From contig NZ_JAMXLH010000065.1 in assembly GCF_024281035.1 (NCBI RefSeq), forward strand, positions 1 through 33,880: 33,880 nt of DNA, given 5' to 3'. Below, in pieces: positions 15,668-24,127 of this stretch. How positions within the stretch are numbered: the first letter of the stretch is position 1; every line of letters starts with the position of its first letter. The translations under genes and the position numbers were made by a program. This DNA comes from Paraburkholderia sp. (GTDB lineage Bacteria > Pseudomonadota > Gammaproteobacteria > Burkholderiales > Burkholderiaceae). The notes under the pieces are model-generated. The model saw only the letters and a list, made by a program, of their open reading frames with translations, was not told the origin of the DNA and did not search any database.

Positions 15668-16843
15668 TCAACGCCCGCGTTGCCGCGCGAATGCGGCAAT
15701 CCGGTCGCATGCCTCGACAAGCCGGGCTTCATCCACCACGAAACCCAGCCGCACATAGCCGTTCGCCGTTTCCCCGAACGCGCTCGCGTCGAGCACCGAC
15801 ACCTTTTGGGCATTGAAGAGCTGCCACGTAAAGTCGTGCGTATCGAGACCCGTGCCGCGTACGTCGATCATCATGAACATGCCCGCCTCGGGCAACAGGC
15901 AATTCAGTTCCGGCACACGGCTGAGCCGCTCGAAGACAACGTCCCGCCGCCGCCGGTAGATCCCGCGCATATCCGAAACGATCTGCGCGCGATTATCGAG
16001 CGCCGTTAGCGCCGCTTCCTGAATAAAACCCGGCAGGCCGTAGAGCATGCACAGCGTCAGCCGCCCGAGATGGCCGATCAGCGTCTGCGGCGCAATCGCC
16101 CAGCCGAGCCGCCAGCCCGGCATCGCATGCGACTTGGACAGACTGCCGAGCGTGACGGTGCGCTCCGACATGCCGTCGAGCGACGCGATGCTCACGTGTT
16201 CGCGCTCGAACGTGAGGTCGGCGTAGACCTCATCGGAAACGACCCACAGGTCGTGTGCTTTCGCAATCCGTGCGATGCGCTCCAGATCCTCGCGCGGCAT
16301 CACGACACCGGTCGGATTGCACGGCGTCGCAAAGAAAATCGCCCGCGTACGCGGCGTAACCGCCGCCTCCAGCGCATCGCAGTCGAGATGAAATCCGCGC
16401 GCAGGATCGACCGGCACCGGCACGAGCGTCGCGCCCGAGGCACGGATGGCGGCCTCGTAGGTGAGGTACATCGGCTCGGGCACGAGTACCTCGTCGCCGG
16501 CCTCGCACAGACACAAAGACGCTGCGAACAAGCCGTTTTGCGCGCCCGCACAGAGCATCACATTGTCCTTGTCGACCACGCAACCGCTACGCAATGTGTG
16601 CTCGCGCGCAATGGCCGCACGCAGCGGTGCACGTCCCATGATGGCCGAATAGTGCGTATCGCCTTCGCGCAGCGCAGCGACCGCGCGTTCGACGATGATG
16701 TCCGGCGTAGCGAAATCGGGATCGCCCACGCTCAGCACGATCACGTCTTCGCCGCGTTCGCTTGCCTGCACGGCAGCCTGGTGAATTTCCCACGCCGTCG
16801 TCCTTCTTCCCTGCAACCGCTCGACCAGATTCGAATATTTCAT
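15668..16843 (-). CDS. aruH: PLP-dependent aminotransferase, AruH-like (arginine:pyruvate transaminase)
   Basis: 391 aa, fold-type I class I/II aminotransferase. Cofactor residues are in place: N176 (NPTG), D204 and Y207 (SDEVY), Lys237 (SLSKSHAMPGWRLGW) and R245. The N-terminal MKYSNLVERLQGRRTTAWEI, GDPDFATP and MLYGLPGFIQEAALTAL recall Pseudomonas aeruginosa AruH, which transaminates arginine with pyruvate to 2-ketoarginine and alanine. That match is from memory, so the substrate is inferred; other members act on aspartate or aromatic amino acids. Nearby LysE and Lrp genes fit basic amino acid metabolism. It ends in a clear terminator. Confidence 0.8.
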   Translation of the reverse strand: MKYSNLVERLQGRRTTAWEIHQAAVQASERGEDVIVLSVGDPDFATPDIIVERAVAALREGDTHYSAIMGRAPLRAAIAREHTLRSGCVVDKDNVMLCAGAQNGLFAASLCLCEAGDEVLVPEPMYLTYEAAIRASGATLVPVPVDPARGFHLDCDALEAAVTPRTRAIFFATPCNPTGVVMPREDLERIARIAKAHDLWVVSDEVYADLTFEREHVSIASLDGMSERTVTLGSLSKSHAMPGWRLGWAIAPQTLIGHLGRLTLCMLYGLPGFIQEAALTALDNRAQIVSDMRGIYRRRRDVVFERLSRVPELNCLLPEAGMFMMIDVRGTGLDTHDFTWQLFNAQKVSVLDASAFGETANGYVRLGFVVDEARLVEACDRIAAFARQRGR

Positions 16844-17009
16844 CGCTCGCGATTCCTTGCGGCGCGGCCTGCCGGGGCCACCGCGCTGGTTCGTTCAAAT
16901 CGTTGCCCGGACAGGCATTGTGCCCCGAGACAATTGGAGCACGCAAAGCGCAGGCGTCGATCATGCGCGCCGACGACGACCTTCGCGCAGAGCGTGGCGG
17001 AGCGAAACG

Positions 17010-17669
17010 TCAATCCCGCTGCGGCGCGCCGAGGGGAAAGAACGACCGGAATGGCCGCGCTTCTTCCACGGCACGTGCGAAGGATGGCCGTGCAAGCAAA
17101 CGTGCACGATAGGCGCGCAACACCGGAAGGGTTACTGGAATCGGATACGTCCAGTCCGCATAAAAAAGCGCCGGGGATGCAGCACAGTCCGCGAGCGTGA
17201 AATCCGTTCCAGCGGCCCACTCACGGCCCGCAAGCTGCCCTTCGAGCCACGTATAGGCAAGATCCAGTTTCTTCGCCGCGAAGGCGAGTCCTTCCTCACG
17301 CCTCGCGGGATCCCCCGTCAAAGCACCGTCCACGGCACGCTGCATGGGTGTCATGACGTGCAGATCGAAGAAGCGATCGAGAAAACGCACGTCCAGCGCC
17401 TTCATGGGGTCCGTGGGCAGCAAGCGCAGCGGTCCTGGGTGCGTGAGCTGCAAATATTCGATGATGATGCTCGTTTCGACGATGTTGCGCTCGCCGTCCA
17501 CCAGCAGCGGAAACTTGTGCAGCGGCCAGCGCTGCAGCCACTCGGCCGAGTGTTCCGGCTCATCCGGCCCGAGGCAACGAAACTCGAACGGCATGCTGTT
17601 CTCATACAGCGCAACGAGCACTTTCTGTGTGTACGAGGAGAAAGGGTGACCATAAAGCACGAGCGGCAT
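17010..17669 (-). CDS. Glutathione S-transferase family protein
   Basis: 219 aa. Thioredoxin-like N-terminal domain (MPLVLYGHPFSSYTQKVLVALYE) with Ser/Thr in the glutathione-activating position (about S10-S11), the conserved KFPLLVDGERNIVETSIIIEYL (cis-Pro and Glu-Ser-type glutathione contacts), then an all-helical C-terminal domain with AAGTDFTLADCAASPAL. Cytosolic; it conjugates or reduces electrophiles. The ATG at 17669 has a strong GGAGGT 7 bases upstream, so the longer open frame was rejected. Monocistronic by appearance. Confidence 0.9.
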   Translation of the reverse strand: MPLVLYGHPFSSYTQKVLVALYENSMPFEFRCLGPDEPEHSAEWLQRWPLHKFPLLVDGERNIVETSIIIEYLQLTHPGPLRLLPTDPMKALDVRFLDRFFDLHVMTPMQRAVDGALTGDPARREEGLAFAAKKLDLAYTWLEGQLAGREWAAGTDFTLADCAASPALFYADWTYPIPVTLPVLRAYRARLLARPSFARAVEEARPFRSFFPLGAPQRD

Positions 17670-17935
17670 CTCGACACCTCCAGATTCGGACAAATTGCGA
17701 TTGGACGGCGATTGAACCATGCGCCGGTCGCACGGATCTTGCAAGTTGTTCCGTCTTTCACGCGATGCCATGCTGCGCGCGGTTTGGAAACAAGATTGCG
17801 CGCGCTTTCACCAAAACCAAGAGTGGTTATTCACGATCTACTTCGTGATTTCGGTGCGGAAATGGATCGGTAAAAGCAGCATAGGAAGCGGCCTGTTGAA
17901 TAACTCCCCGCAGCGCATCACACGCGTGACCCGAT

Positions 17936-18598
17936 TCACGCCGGATTCAAGGATGCGGACGAAAGCAATACGCCAGAGCGACTTGCGATGCGCGCAAGCT
18001 GCACGCTGTTGTCGGCACCGAACTTACGGCGGATCGCCGACTGATGGTTTGCCACTGTCTTCTGGCTTACACCGAGCCTCTCGGCGATGTGACGCAGCGT
18101 ATAACCTTGCACGAGCAACCGCAGCACCTCGAACTCGCGCGCCGAAAGCCCTCTGTGCAGTTGCCCTTCGCGAAGCGCGTCGTTGGCCGACCACGCGTGT
18201 GCAACGTCTGCGCTCAGATAGCGCCCGCCCCGCGCCACCGCGTGAACCGCTTCGATGAGCACGTCCGGCGCACTGGACTTCGTCACGTAGCCGGTCGCGC
18301 CCGCATCGAGTGCGCGGCGCACAAAGATCGCGTCCTCGTGAACACTGAAGATCAGGATGCGCGCCGCGCCATCGCGCGCGAGCATGCGGCGCATCGCCTC
18401 GATTCCACTGGTCCCCGGCAGCGAGATGTCCATGATGACCACCCCGGGCTGCAATACGCAAAAGCGTTGATACGCCACGGCCGCATCTGCGGCCTCACCG
18501 CACACGCGCACGCCGGGTTCGAGGTCGAGCAGCCGCCGGTACCCTTCGCGCACAACGGCATGATCGTCGACGAGGAGTACTGAAATGCAGGGTCGCAC
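17936..18598 (-). CDS. NarL/FixJ-type response regulator (orphan)
   Basis: 220 aa. Receiver domain with D11-D12 acidic pocket, phospho-acceptor D57 (VVIMDISLPGTSG), S85 and K107; C-terminal LuxR-type helix-turn-helix (GLSAREFEVLRLLVQGYTLRHIAERLGVSQKTVANH, about 150-200). The start is GTG, supported by TAGGAG 8 bases upstream. No sensor kinase gene lies nearby, so its partner is elsewhere. It probably activates stress or envelope genes, but targets cannot be read from here. Confidence 0.9.
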   Translation of the reverse strand: MRPCISVLLVDDHAVVREGYRRLLDLEPGVRVCGEAADAAVAYQRFCVLQPGVVIMDISLPGTSGIEAMRRMLARDGAARILIFSVHEDAIFVRRALDAGATGYVTKSSAPDVLIEAVHAVARGGRYLSADVAHAWSANDALREGQLHRGLSAREFEVLRLLVQGYTLRHIAERLGVSQKTVANHQSAIRRKFGADNSVQLARIASRSGVLLSSASLNPA

Positions 18599-19216
18599 TT
18601 TGTGAAGCTCCTACGAGATAGAGGCTGGCGCATCAATCGGGATCGTCGTTTATTAACGTTGCGGCACCCACGGTCGGCTCGAATCCTGGCTCGTCGGTCC
18701 GGTACAACGTCCTTAAGGCAGACGAACCACATCTACAATTGATCTGCATACTTAATTAACGAGGCAGATTTTTCGACATCTTACTGGAGATCGATCGGGT
18801 CCACCGTGCATCGTGGCGCGCTTCCAAGCGTCGCTGCCGATGGATCGACTTATTGGAACGGAACGCGCATGAGCGATGACGCGTTTTTAGCCAGGTTTTT
18901 GGCCAGGTTTTTGACCGAGTTTCGCACTGCAGCAGCGGCAAAGCTTCAGGCTGAACTGCGCCTGCAAGCGGATCGCCCTATGCGCTATGAACGTGCGAAG
19001 ATGTGATGGCCCAGACGCGGGCCGCTGGAATAACCCAGTTTGGGTTTGTGACCGATCCCGCGAGGACGGCCATTCGATGGACGGTTGGCGAACGCGTCAG
19101 GCAGCGTTCAAAGCCTGGTTGCGCTGGCGGCGGTGCGGCGTCGTGAATTGCCGCTCGAAACGTTGCACAGAATCCGGACGTCCCGCATCGCACCGCGCCA
19201 GCCGAGACTACCTTGC
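18599..19216. other. Weakly coding intergenic region
   Basis: 618 bases with no firm gene, apart from one possible 45-aa ORF (18869-19006). The stretch at 18715-18770 is AT-rich (ACTTAATTAACG) and probably holds the response regulator promoter. Reading frames here match no family I know. Confidence 0.5.
18869..19006 (+). CDS. Possible small protein, 45 aa
   Basis: MSDDAFLARFLARFLTEFRT starts an amphipathic helix with a duplicated FLAR unit, encoded by an imperfect direct repeat (CCAGGTTTTTGG then CCAGGTTTTTGA). It continues with an Ala/Leu/Gln-rich basic helix. The SD is weak (GGAACGG). A small hairpin AACCCA/TGGGTT (19032-19046) follows the stop by 26 bases. It could be a real small protein or chance. 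Confidence 0.3.
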   Translation: MSDDAFLARFLARFLTEFRTAAAAKLQAELRLQADRPMRYERAKM

Positions 19217-19822
19217 TTATTCGGCGACCACTGCGGGCGTTTCCATCTTTGCCGCTACGGCAACATTTCTTTTCGCCGCGGTTTTACGAGGAGCCGCGCG
19301 TTTCTTCGCGGGTGCCGCCTTTTTGCGAGCCGTTGCGCCCGTTACCGACGCTGCACGGCGTTGAACCGAGCCCCGCTTCGCAGCTACCGCCTTACGGGCG
19401 ACTTTCTTTGCAGCCTGGCGTTTCACGGGAGCCTTTTTCCCAACAGCGGCTTTCGTACCGGCAGCCTTCTTGCCTTCATTCCCATCGATAAGGAACCGGG
19501 TGCGGTCTTTTACATCCCTGATCCAGGCCGGCGCTCTGCCGCGACCGCTCCAGGTTGCGCCCGATTTCGGATCGGCGTATTTCGGCGCAACGGTCTGCAT
19601 TTTTTTCCCTGCGGATTTCGTCATGCCATTTCCGACCTTGACCGAAGGCTTGCGGCCGCGCTTTTTCCCAACGAACGACTCGATGTCGGCGAGACTCAAT
19701 CCATGCTTGTGCATCAGATCACGGATCCTTTCGAGACCGATAGAAGTCTGCTTTTCGGCGATTGCCGCTGCCTGCTTTTGAAGCTTTGCGATCTTCAACT
19801 GAATTGCGTCCAATGTAATCAT
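19217..19822 (-). CDS. H-NS family protein with histone H1-like tail
   Basis: 201 aa. Residues 1-50 form the coiled oligomerisation region (LDAIQLKIAKLQKQAAAIAEKQ). Residues 82-113 are the H-NS DNA-binding motif (YADPKSGATWSGRGRAPAWI). Residues 117-189 are a Lys/Ala/Arg-rich tail (KKAAPAKKRAAPRKTAAKRN region) like eukaryotic H1 or bacterial AlgP-type proteins. Standard H-NS proteins of Burkholderia are about 95-105 aa, so the tail doubles the length. It would compact DNA and silence AT-rich genes. The start ATG at 19822 fits the family; an inverted repeat upstream may allow self-regulation. Confidence 0.88.
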   Translation of the reverse strand: MITLDAIQLKIAKLQKQAAAIAEKQTSIGLERIRDLMHKHGLSLADIESFVGKKRGRKPSVKVGNGMTKSAGKKMQTVAPKYADPKSGATWSGRGRAPAWIRDVKDRTRFLIDGNEGKKAAGTKAAVGKKAPVKRQAAKKVARKAVAAKRGSVQRRAASVTGATARKKAAPAKKRAAPRKTAAKRNVAVAAKMETPAVVAE

Positions 19823-19927
19823 TTTTCCGTCCCTGTCAGAATTACGCGACCAGGTGGCCGCCCGGATTTCCCCCACCCTGTCGAAACGCGGCACGGTGCG
19901 AGTGTTCGATACCAGATCCCGTTCTGG

Positions 19928-19957
19928 ATTATCGCTTCAAAACAATGATACATGCAA
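19928..19957 (-). promoter_or_regulatory. Candidate promoter of the H-NS-like gene
   Basis: On the minus strand -35 TTGCAT (19952-19957), 18 bases, -10 GATAAT (19928-19933, 5/6). The leader would be about 100 bases. The -35 lies inside an inverted repeat. Confidence 0.4.
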
Positions 19958-19984
19958 ATTAATTGGCAGCATTAAATCATTGTT
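19941..19984. promoter_or_regulatory. AT-rich inverted repeat over the H-NS promoter
   Basis: Perfect 9-bp arms AACAATGAT (19941-19949) and ATCATTGTT (19976-19984), 26 bases apart, around an AT-rich centre (AAATTAATT). It covers the -35 of the candidate promoter. H-NS proteins bind curved AT-rich DNA, so self-repression is plausible. Confidence 0.45.
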
Positions 19985-20576
19985 CTCTGCACTCACCTGG
20001 TCGACTCGTCAGAATATCGTCGTGAACCGGTCGAACGACGCGCGACGATGCGGGGGCAATCCTTTTCGCAACTGCGTGCGGCAAGTGGAAGGACGTCGAG
20101 ATATGTCCTATTACATCGGGTGATTGGTACGTCCCCAATCCTGAAATTAAGGTGGAGTATCGATGGACGATAAGGATGGACGATTCGGGTGAAAGATTGG
20201 GGTGACATATTACGCAGCCGCAGACCACCGTACCTGGTCAAAATCAATCCGTAATCACGAGTGACTCGCCCGAACTTCGAGTCATGCGCTCCCGCAATTG
20301 AATTCTCGTGGGCGTTCAACCGGTCGCCTCCCCATTCAAAATCGCCAGTCCGATAAACGCAAAATTGCAGATACCTCGCGACCGAAGACAAAACTGTTTT
20401 TTGCGCCACGGCAGATGCATGGGCGCCACGCATTAACAACGGACGGGGCGAGACAAGCAATGCCACGCTGCTCGGTAAATCGTCAATTCGTCAGCACATT
20501 TCCGGGCTGCCGGCTGGAGACTCGCAGACGCCGCCGCCGCGTTGGCGCGTTCATCATGTGCGCATGCAGAGTCGCC

Positions 20577-20604
20577 TTGTCACAAAAGATTCATTCAATA
20601 TTTG
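20577..20604 (+). promoter_or_regulatory. Candidate promoter of the chemoreceptor gene
   Basis: -35 TTGTCA (20577-20582), 16-base spacer, -10 TATTTG (20599-20604), about 100 bases before the start codon. No flagellar sigma-28 pattern was found. Confidence 0.35.
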
Positions 20605-20704
20605 ATGGATTCTGCCGTAAAAAGACGCGCGGCCGTTGTGGCCGCATCCTTACCGTCCCCGTTGTGGTCCCGCTCCCTGCGGCGCGTCATCCGTCGAGTA
20701 TCAA

Positions 20705-22252
20705 ATGCGCAAGCTAACCATCAAAGCCCGGCTTCTCCTGCTCACCATCGCTTTTGCTGTCGTTTCTCTTTGTGTCGGAGCGGCGGGCGTAGCAGGCGTC
20801 TCACAATCGACCGACGCGCTTCAGCAGATGTTCGAAGGCCGCGCGCAAGCGCTTCAGGCAATTTCGTCCATCGATGAATTGATCGCCGAAGCCAGCTTTT
20901 CGGTAAGCGACGCCATTCTCGATCCATCGGCCCAGAAAACCCAGCTTGTCGCCACAAGCACGGCAAATCGCATCGATCAGATCGACGCGCTCATGAAGCA
21001 GTATGCGTCGCGCAGTTCGTCGGAAGACGGACGAAAGCGCGCCGCAGCGTTCGCCGCCAACTGGAGCAAACTGCGAGACAAGGGTCTTCGTCCCGCGGTC
21101 CAGTTATTGACGGCCAACAATCTTTCGGAAGCGCAGTGGGTCCAGACGCAGGCCATCGACTCCGTCGCGAAAGCGGTGAAGGCGCAAGGCGCCGAACTTC
21201 GCAAACTCGAACTCGCCGATGCGCAATCCGAATATGAGCACGCGCGCAAAACGGGGCAGCGAGTCGAATGGCTTGTGGCGGGCTTCATTCTCGTCGGTCT
21301 CCTGGTTGTCGCCGTACTCTCCGCCTCGATGACGCGAAGCCTCTTTCGCGAGCTCGGCGGCGAACCGTTTGTGGCCGCCGAAATCGCGAATCGCGTTGCC
21401 GCGGGTGACCTGTCGTTCGAGGTGACCGTCCAGCCGGGCGACACGCGTAGCGTCCTGTACGCCATGAAAACCATGCAGGGACGTCTCGCATCGATCATCG
21501 GCGGGATTCGTCACTCGGCGGAAACGATCGCGGAAGCCACTTCGGAAATCGCGTCGGGAAACAGCACGCTCGCGCATCGAACGGAAGAGCACGCCGCCAG
21601 CATTCAGCAGACCTCGAGCAGCATGGAGCAACTCGCCTCGATGGTGAAGGCGAATGCCGAGCATGCCGTACAGGCCCGATCGCTCGCGGGCATTGCTTCT
21701 TCCAAGGCCGGCGATGGCGATCGCGCGACCCGCGACGCCGGCGAGCGCATGCGTGCGCTTGCAGAACGCTCAGCGCGCATCGGCGAAATCACTTCGGTAA
21801 TCGACGGCATCGCGTTTCAAACCAATCTGCTTGCGCTGAACGCAGCAGTCGAAGCGGCGCGTGCGGGTAATCAGGGGCGCGGCTTCGCAGTCGTCGCGCA
21901 GGAAGTCCGGGCGCTTGCCGAGCGCAGCTCAACCGCTGCCAAGGAAATCGACGTGCTCATCAAGGAGATGACGAGCGAGGTGGACCTTAGCGGCATTGCA
22001 GTCGAATCGGCCGCGAAGACCATTGTGGACTTGCTCGGCGCGGTCAAGGGCGTGGCGGATCTCGTCGATTCGATTGCCGATGCCTCGCAGGAGCAAAGCG
22101 CCGGCATCGATCAGGTCAACGCGGCCGTCACCGTCATGGACCGCGTCACGCAACAGAACGCCTCTTTTGTACAGGACGGCGCGCATGCCGCGAGTGCACT
22201 GAAGGCTCAAGCCGAAACGCTCCGTTCAGCGGTTCGGGCCTTCGAGCTTTGA
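20705..22252 (+). CDS. Methyl-accepting chemotaxis protein
   Basis: 515 aa transmembrane chemoreceptor. TM1 about 8-31, periplasmic four-helix-bundle-type sensor (about 33-185), TM2 about 188-209, HAMP (about 212-264, with LGGEPFVAAEIANRVAAGDL) and a signalling domain whose conserved tip is IDGIAFQTNLLALNAAVEAARAGNQGRGFA (about 366-394), which docks CheA/CheW. The C-terminus (VRAFEL) lacks the NWETF pentapeptide used to recruit CheR/CheB. The start was chosen where TM1 begins; the SD is weak. No che genes adjoin, so it feeds a chemotaxis system elsewhere. Ligand unknown. Confidence 0.92.
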   Translation: MRKLTIKARLLLLTIAFAVVSLCVGAAGVAGVSQSTDALQQMFEGRAQALQAISSIDELIAEASFSVSDAILDPSAQKTQLVATSTANRIDQIDALMKQYASRSSSEDGRKRAAAFAANWSKLRDKGLRPAVQLLTANNLSEAQWVQTQAIDSVAKAVKAQGAELRKLELADAQSEYEHARKTGQRVEWLVAGFILVGLLVVAVLSASMTRSLFRELGGEPFVAAEIANRVAAGDLSFEVTVQPGDTRSVLYAMKTMQGRLASIIGGIRHSAETIAEATSEIASGNSTLAHRTEEHAASIQQTSSSMEQLASMVKANAEHAVQARSLAGIASSKAGDGDRATRDAGERMRALAERSARIGEITSVIDGIAFQTNLLALNAAVEAARAGNQGRGFAVVAQEVRALAERSSTAAKEIDVLIKEMTSEVDLSGIAVESAAKTIVDLLGAVKGVADLVDSIADASQEQSAGIDQVNAAVTVMDRVTQQNASFVQDGAHAASALKAQAETLRSAVRAFEL

Positions 22253-22634
22253 CGAACGCCTGCCACCGCGTCATCCTTCCCGGTTGTCGATACGCGCGCG
22301 GCGATCCCGATACGAAATAGCAAAAACCGGATCGCCGCACGCCTCATTGACGCCTGATCAACGACCGGGATCCACTTCGATCCGCCCCCCGTCAATCGGC
22401 GTCATCAATCCGCACTTCGTTGCGCCTGCAACCACGAGTGCGAGTACATCAAGCCCTAATTTCAAGGGCGAAATCCCTGCCAACGCACAAGCCAATTCAA
22501 GGCGATCCTGCTATTCAGATTGCTGGATTTGAGGGATCAATTCAGCGTTTACACCACCCTGTTTCTTTAAGTTGTGTTTAAGCAGCGGTGCGTAACTTAC
22601 GCGCTAATCGATCAACCTCCTTGTTATCACAGCA
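22253..22634. other. Intergenic region upstream of the HtrA gene
   Basis: 382 bases, no gene seen. A 10-bp perfect inverted repeat sits near the chemoreceptor end. The part before the protease gene is more AT-rich (TTTAAGTTGTGTTTAAG at about 22566), where its promoter should lie. I found no convincing sigma-E promoter. Confidence 0.5.
22298..22338. terminator. Inverted repeat after the chemoreceptor gene
   Basis: Perfect 10-bp arms GCGGCGATCC (22298-22307) and GGATCGCCGC (22329-22338) with a 21-base loop, 45 bases after the stop. No T-run follows, so it may be an mRNA end-stabilising hairpin rather than a classic terminator. Confidence 0.4.
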
Positions 22635-24038
22635 ATGAATATCAACAAGTATCGGGGCCGCGGCCTGATCGCGGGCGTCGCGGTGGCGCTCGCCGGAACG
22701 TGGCTCGTCGGACATAAGCACGCTAGCGCGGACGAGTCCGGCACCGCGAAAACGACATTGTCCGTCCCCTCGGACAAGGCGATTCACAATCAGGGCCAGG
22801 CGCCCGATTTTGCCGGGATCGTGGCGACGTATGGCCCCGCTGTGGTTCACGTCGAGGCGAAGAGCGAGGGCGACGATTCGGGCGAAGGACACTCAGGCGC
22901 ACTGGGAACGGGCTTCATCGTGAGTCCGGACGGATACATCCTGACGAACAATCACGTCGTCGAGAATGCCGACCAGGTGACGATCAAGCTCACCGATGGC
23001 CGAAAATTCGGCGCCCGGGTAATCGGCACCGATAAAGCGGGTGATGTCGCCGTGCTGAAAATCGACGGCAGCGGTTTTCCCACCGTGAAAATCGGCAATC
23101 CGACCAATAGCCGCGTGGGCGATTGGGTCGTCGCAATCGGCTCGCCGTACGGCCTCGATAACACGGTGACCTCAGGCATCATCAGCGCGAAATCGCGCAC
23201 GCTCTCGGACGACAGCCCAACGCATTTCATCCAGACCGACGTGCCGGTCAATCCCGGCAATTCGGGCGGACCGCTCTTTAATCTCAACGGCGAAGTCATC
23301 GGCATCAATTCGATGATCTATTCGCGCACGGGCGGCTTCCAGGGACTTTCGTTCGCCATTCCTATCGACGAAGCCATGCGAATCAAGGATCAGATCGTTC
23401 GAACCGGACACGTCTCGCACGCTCGCCTTGGCGTTGCCGTTCAGGCAATCGATGACGCCGCCGCAAGCGAACTCGGCTTGAGCTCGCCGCGCGGAGCGCT
23501 TGTTGCGCGAGTCGAACCCGGCAGTCCCGCGCAGGCTGCGGGCGTCGCGCAAGGCGACGTGATCGTCGCACTCAATGGCAATGCAATCGCAACGCCCACG
23601 GAATTGCTTGCCCGCGTGTCGGAACTCGAACCCGGCGCCCCCGCCAAACTTACCGTGCTGCGTAATGGCGCAACGCGAACGCTCGCACTCGTCACAGGCG
23701 GAGGCGACGCCGCTGGCCGTGCCGCGCCGCAAGCCCGTGCGCAGCAAGCAACACCGCGTCCGCGCCTTGGCGTTGCCGTGCGTCCGCTCTCCAGCGATGA
23801 AGCCGCACAGATCGGCGTGGACGGCGGCGTGGTCGTCGAGCGCGCAACCGGCCCGGCGGCGGCGGCGGGCATTGGCGCTGGCGACGTGATCATCGCGGTC
23901 GACGGCGTGGAAGTGACCAACGTCAAGCAACTGCAGCAGATGATCGCGCGGGCGGGCGACAAAGCGTCCATCGTCGTGAATCGCGGCGGCCGGCAATTGG
24001 CGTTCGACGCCGAACTCGCGAACTCGAACGTCGACTAA
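22635..24038 (+). CDS. HtrA/DegP-family serine protease with two PDZ domains
   Basis: 467 aa periplasmic protease/chaperone. An N-terminal hydrophobic segment (LIAGVAVALAGTWLVG, about 11-26) acts as signal or anchor. The trypsin-like domain has H107 (TNNHVV), D137 (AGDVAVLKI) and S210 (GNSGGPL), all intact. PDZ1 (about 265-355, RLGVAVQAI) and PDZ2 (about 375-460, RLGVAVRPL) follow. It degrades misfolded envelope proteins, as DegP, DegQ and MucD do. Only one ATG fits the N-terminus; no clear SD is seen. Confidence 0.93.
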   Translation: MNINKYRGRGLIAGVAVALAGTWLVGHKHASADESGTAKTTLSVPSDKAIHNQGQAPDFAGIVATYGPAVVHVEAKSEGDDSGEGHSGALGTGFIVSPDGYILTNNHVVENADQVTIKLTDGRKFGARVIGTDKAGDVAVLKIDGSGFPTVKIGNPTNSRVGDWVVAIGSPYGLDNTVTSGIISAKSRTLSDDSPTHFIQTDVPVNPGNSGGPLFNLNGEVIGINSMIYSRTGGFQGLSFAIPIDEAMRIKDQIVRTGHVSHARLGVAVQAIDDAAASELGLSSPRGALVARVEPGSPAQAAGVAQGDVIVALNGNAIATPTELLARVSELEPGAPAKLTVLRNGATRTLALVTGGGDAAGRAAPQARAQQATPRPRLGVAVRPLSSDEAAQIGVDGGVVVERATGPAAAAGIGAGDVIIAVDGVEVTNVKQLQQMIARAGDKASIVVNRGGRQLAFDAELANSNVD

Positions 24039-24127
24039 GCGTGTCGCGCCTCGATCGTGGCGTCGCATTTGCCAGCCGGTCGATGCGCATCCCGGCGATG
24101 AAACGCCCGGCAGTCGTTACTGTGTGT

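Larger units (their letters stand above)
19823..20704. other. Long intergenic region between divergent hns-like and chemoreceptor genes
   Basis: 882 bases between divergent genes. Open frames on both strands match nothing and have poor codon use. It contains a candidate promoter for the H-NS gene (19928-19957), an inverted repeat (19941-19984), a 13-base-period direct repeat GATGGACGAT (20162-20171, 20175-20184) and a candidate chemoreceptor promoter (20577-20604). Confidence 0.55.

Noticed and set aside
19993..20466. 157-codon minus-strand open frame in the H-NS/chemoreceptor gap
   Set aside because: Poor codon use, no SD and no family resemblance; overlaps other random frames.
20463..20640. 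Flagellar sigma-28 promoter for the chemoreceptor
   Set aside because: TAAA occurs, but no GCCGATAA-like -10 at the right distance.
22560..22634. Sigma-E promoter for the HtrA gene (GTAACTT at about 22590)
   Set aside because: The spacing to a TCAA-type -10 is 13 bases, too short for sigma-E.
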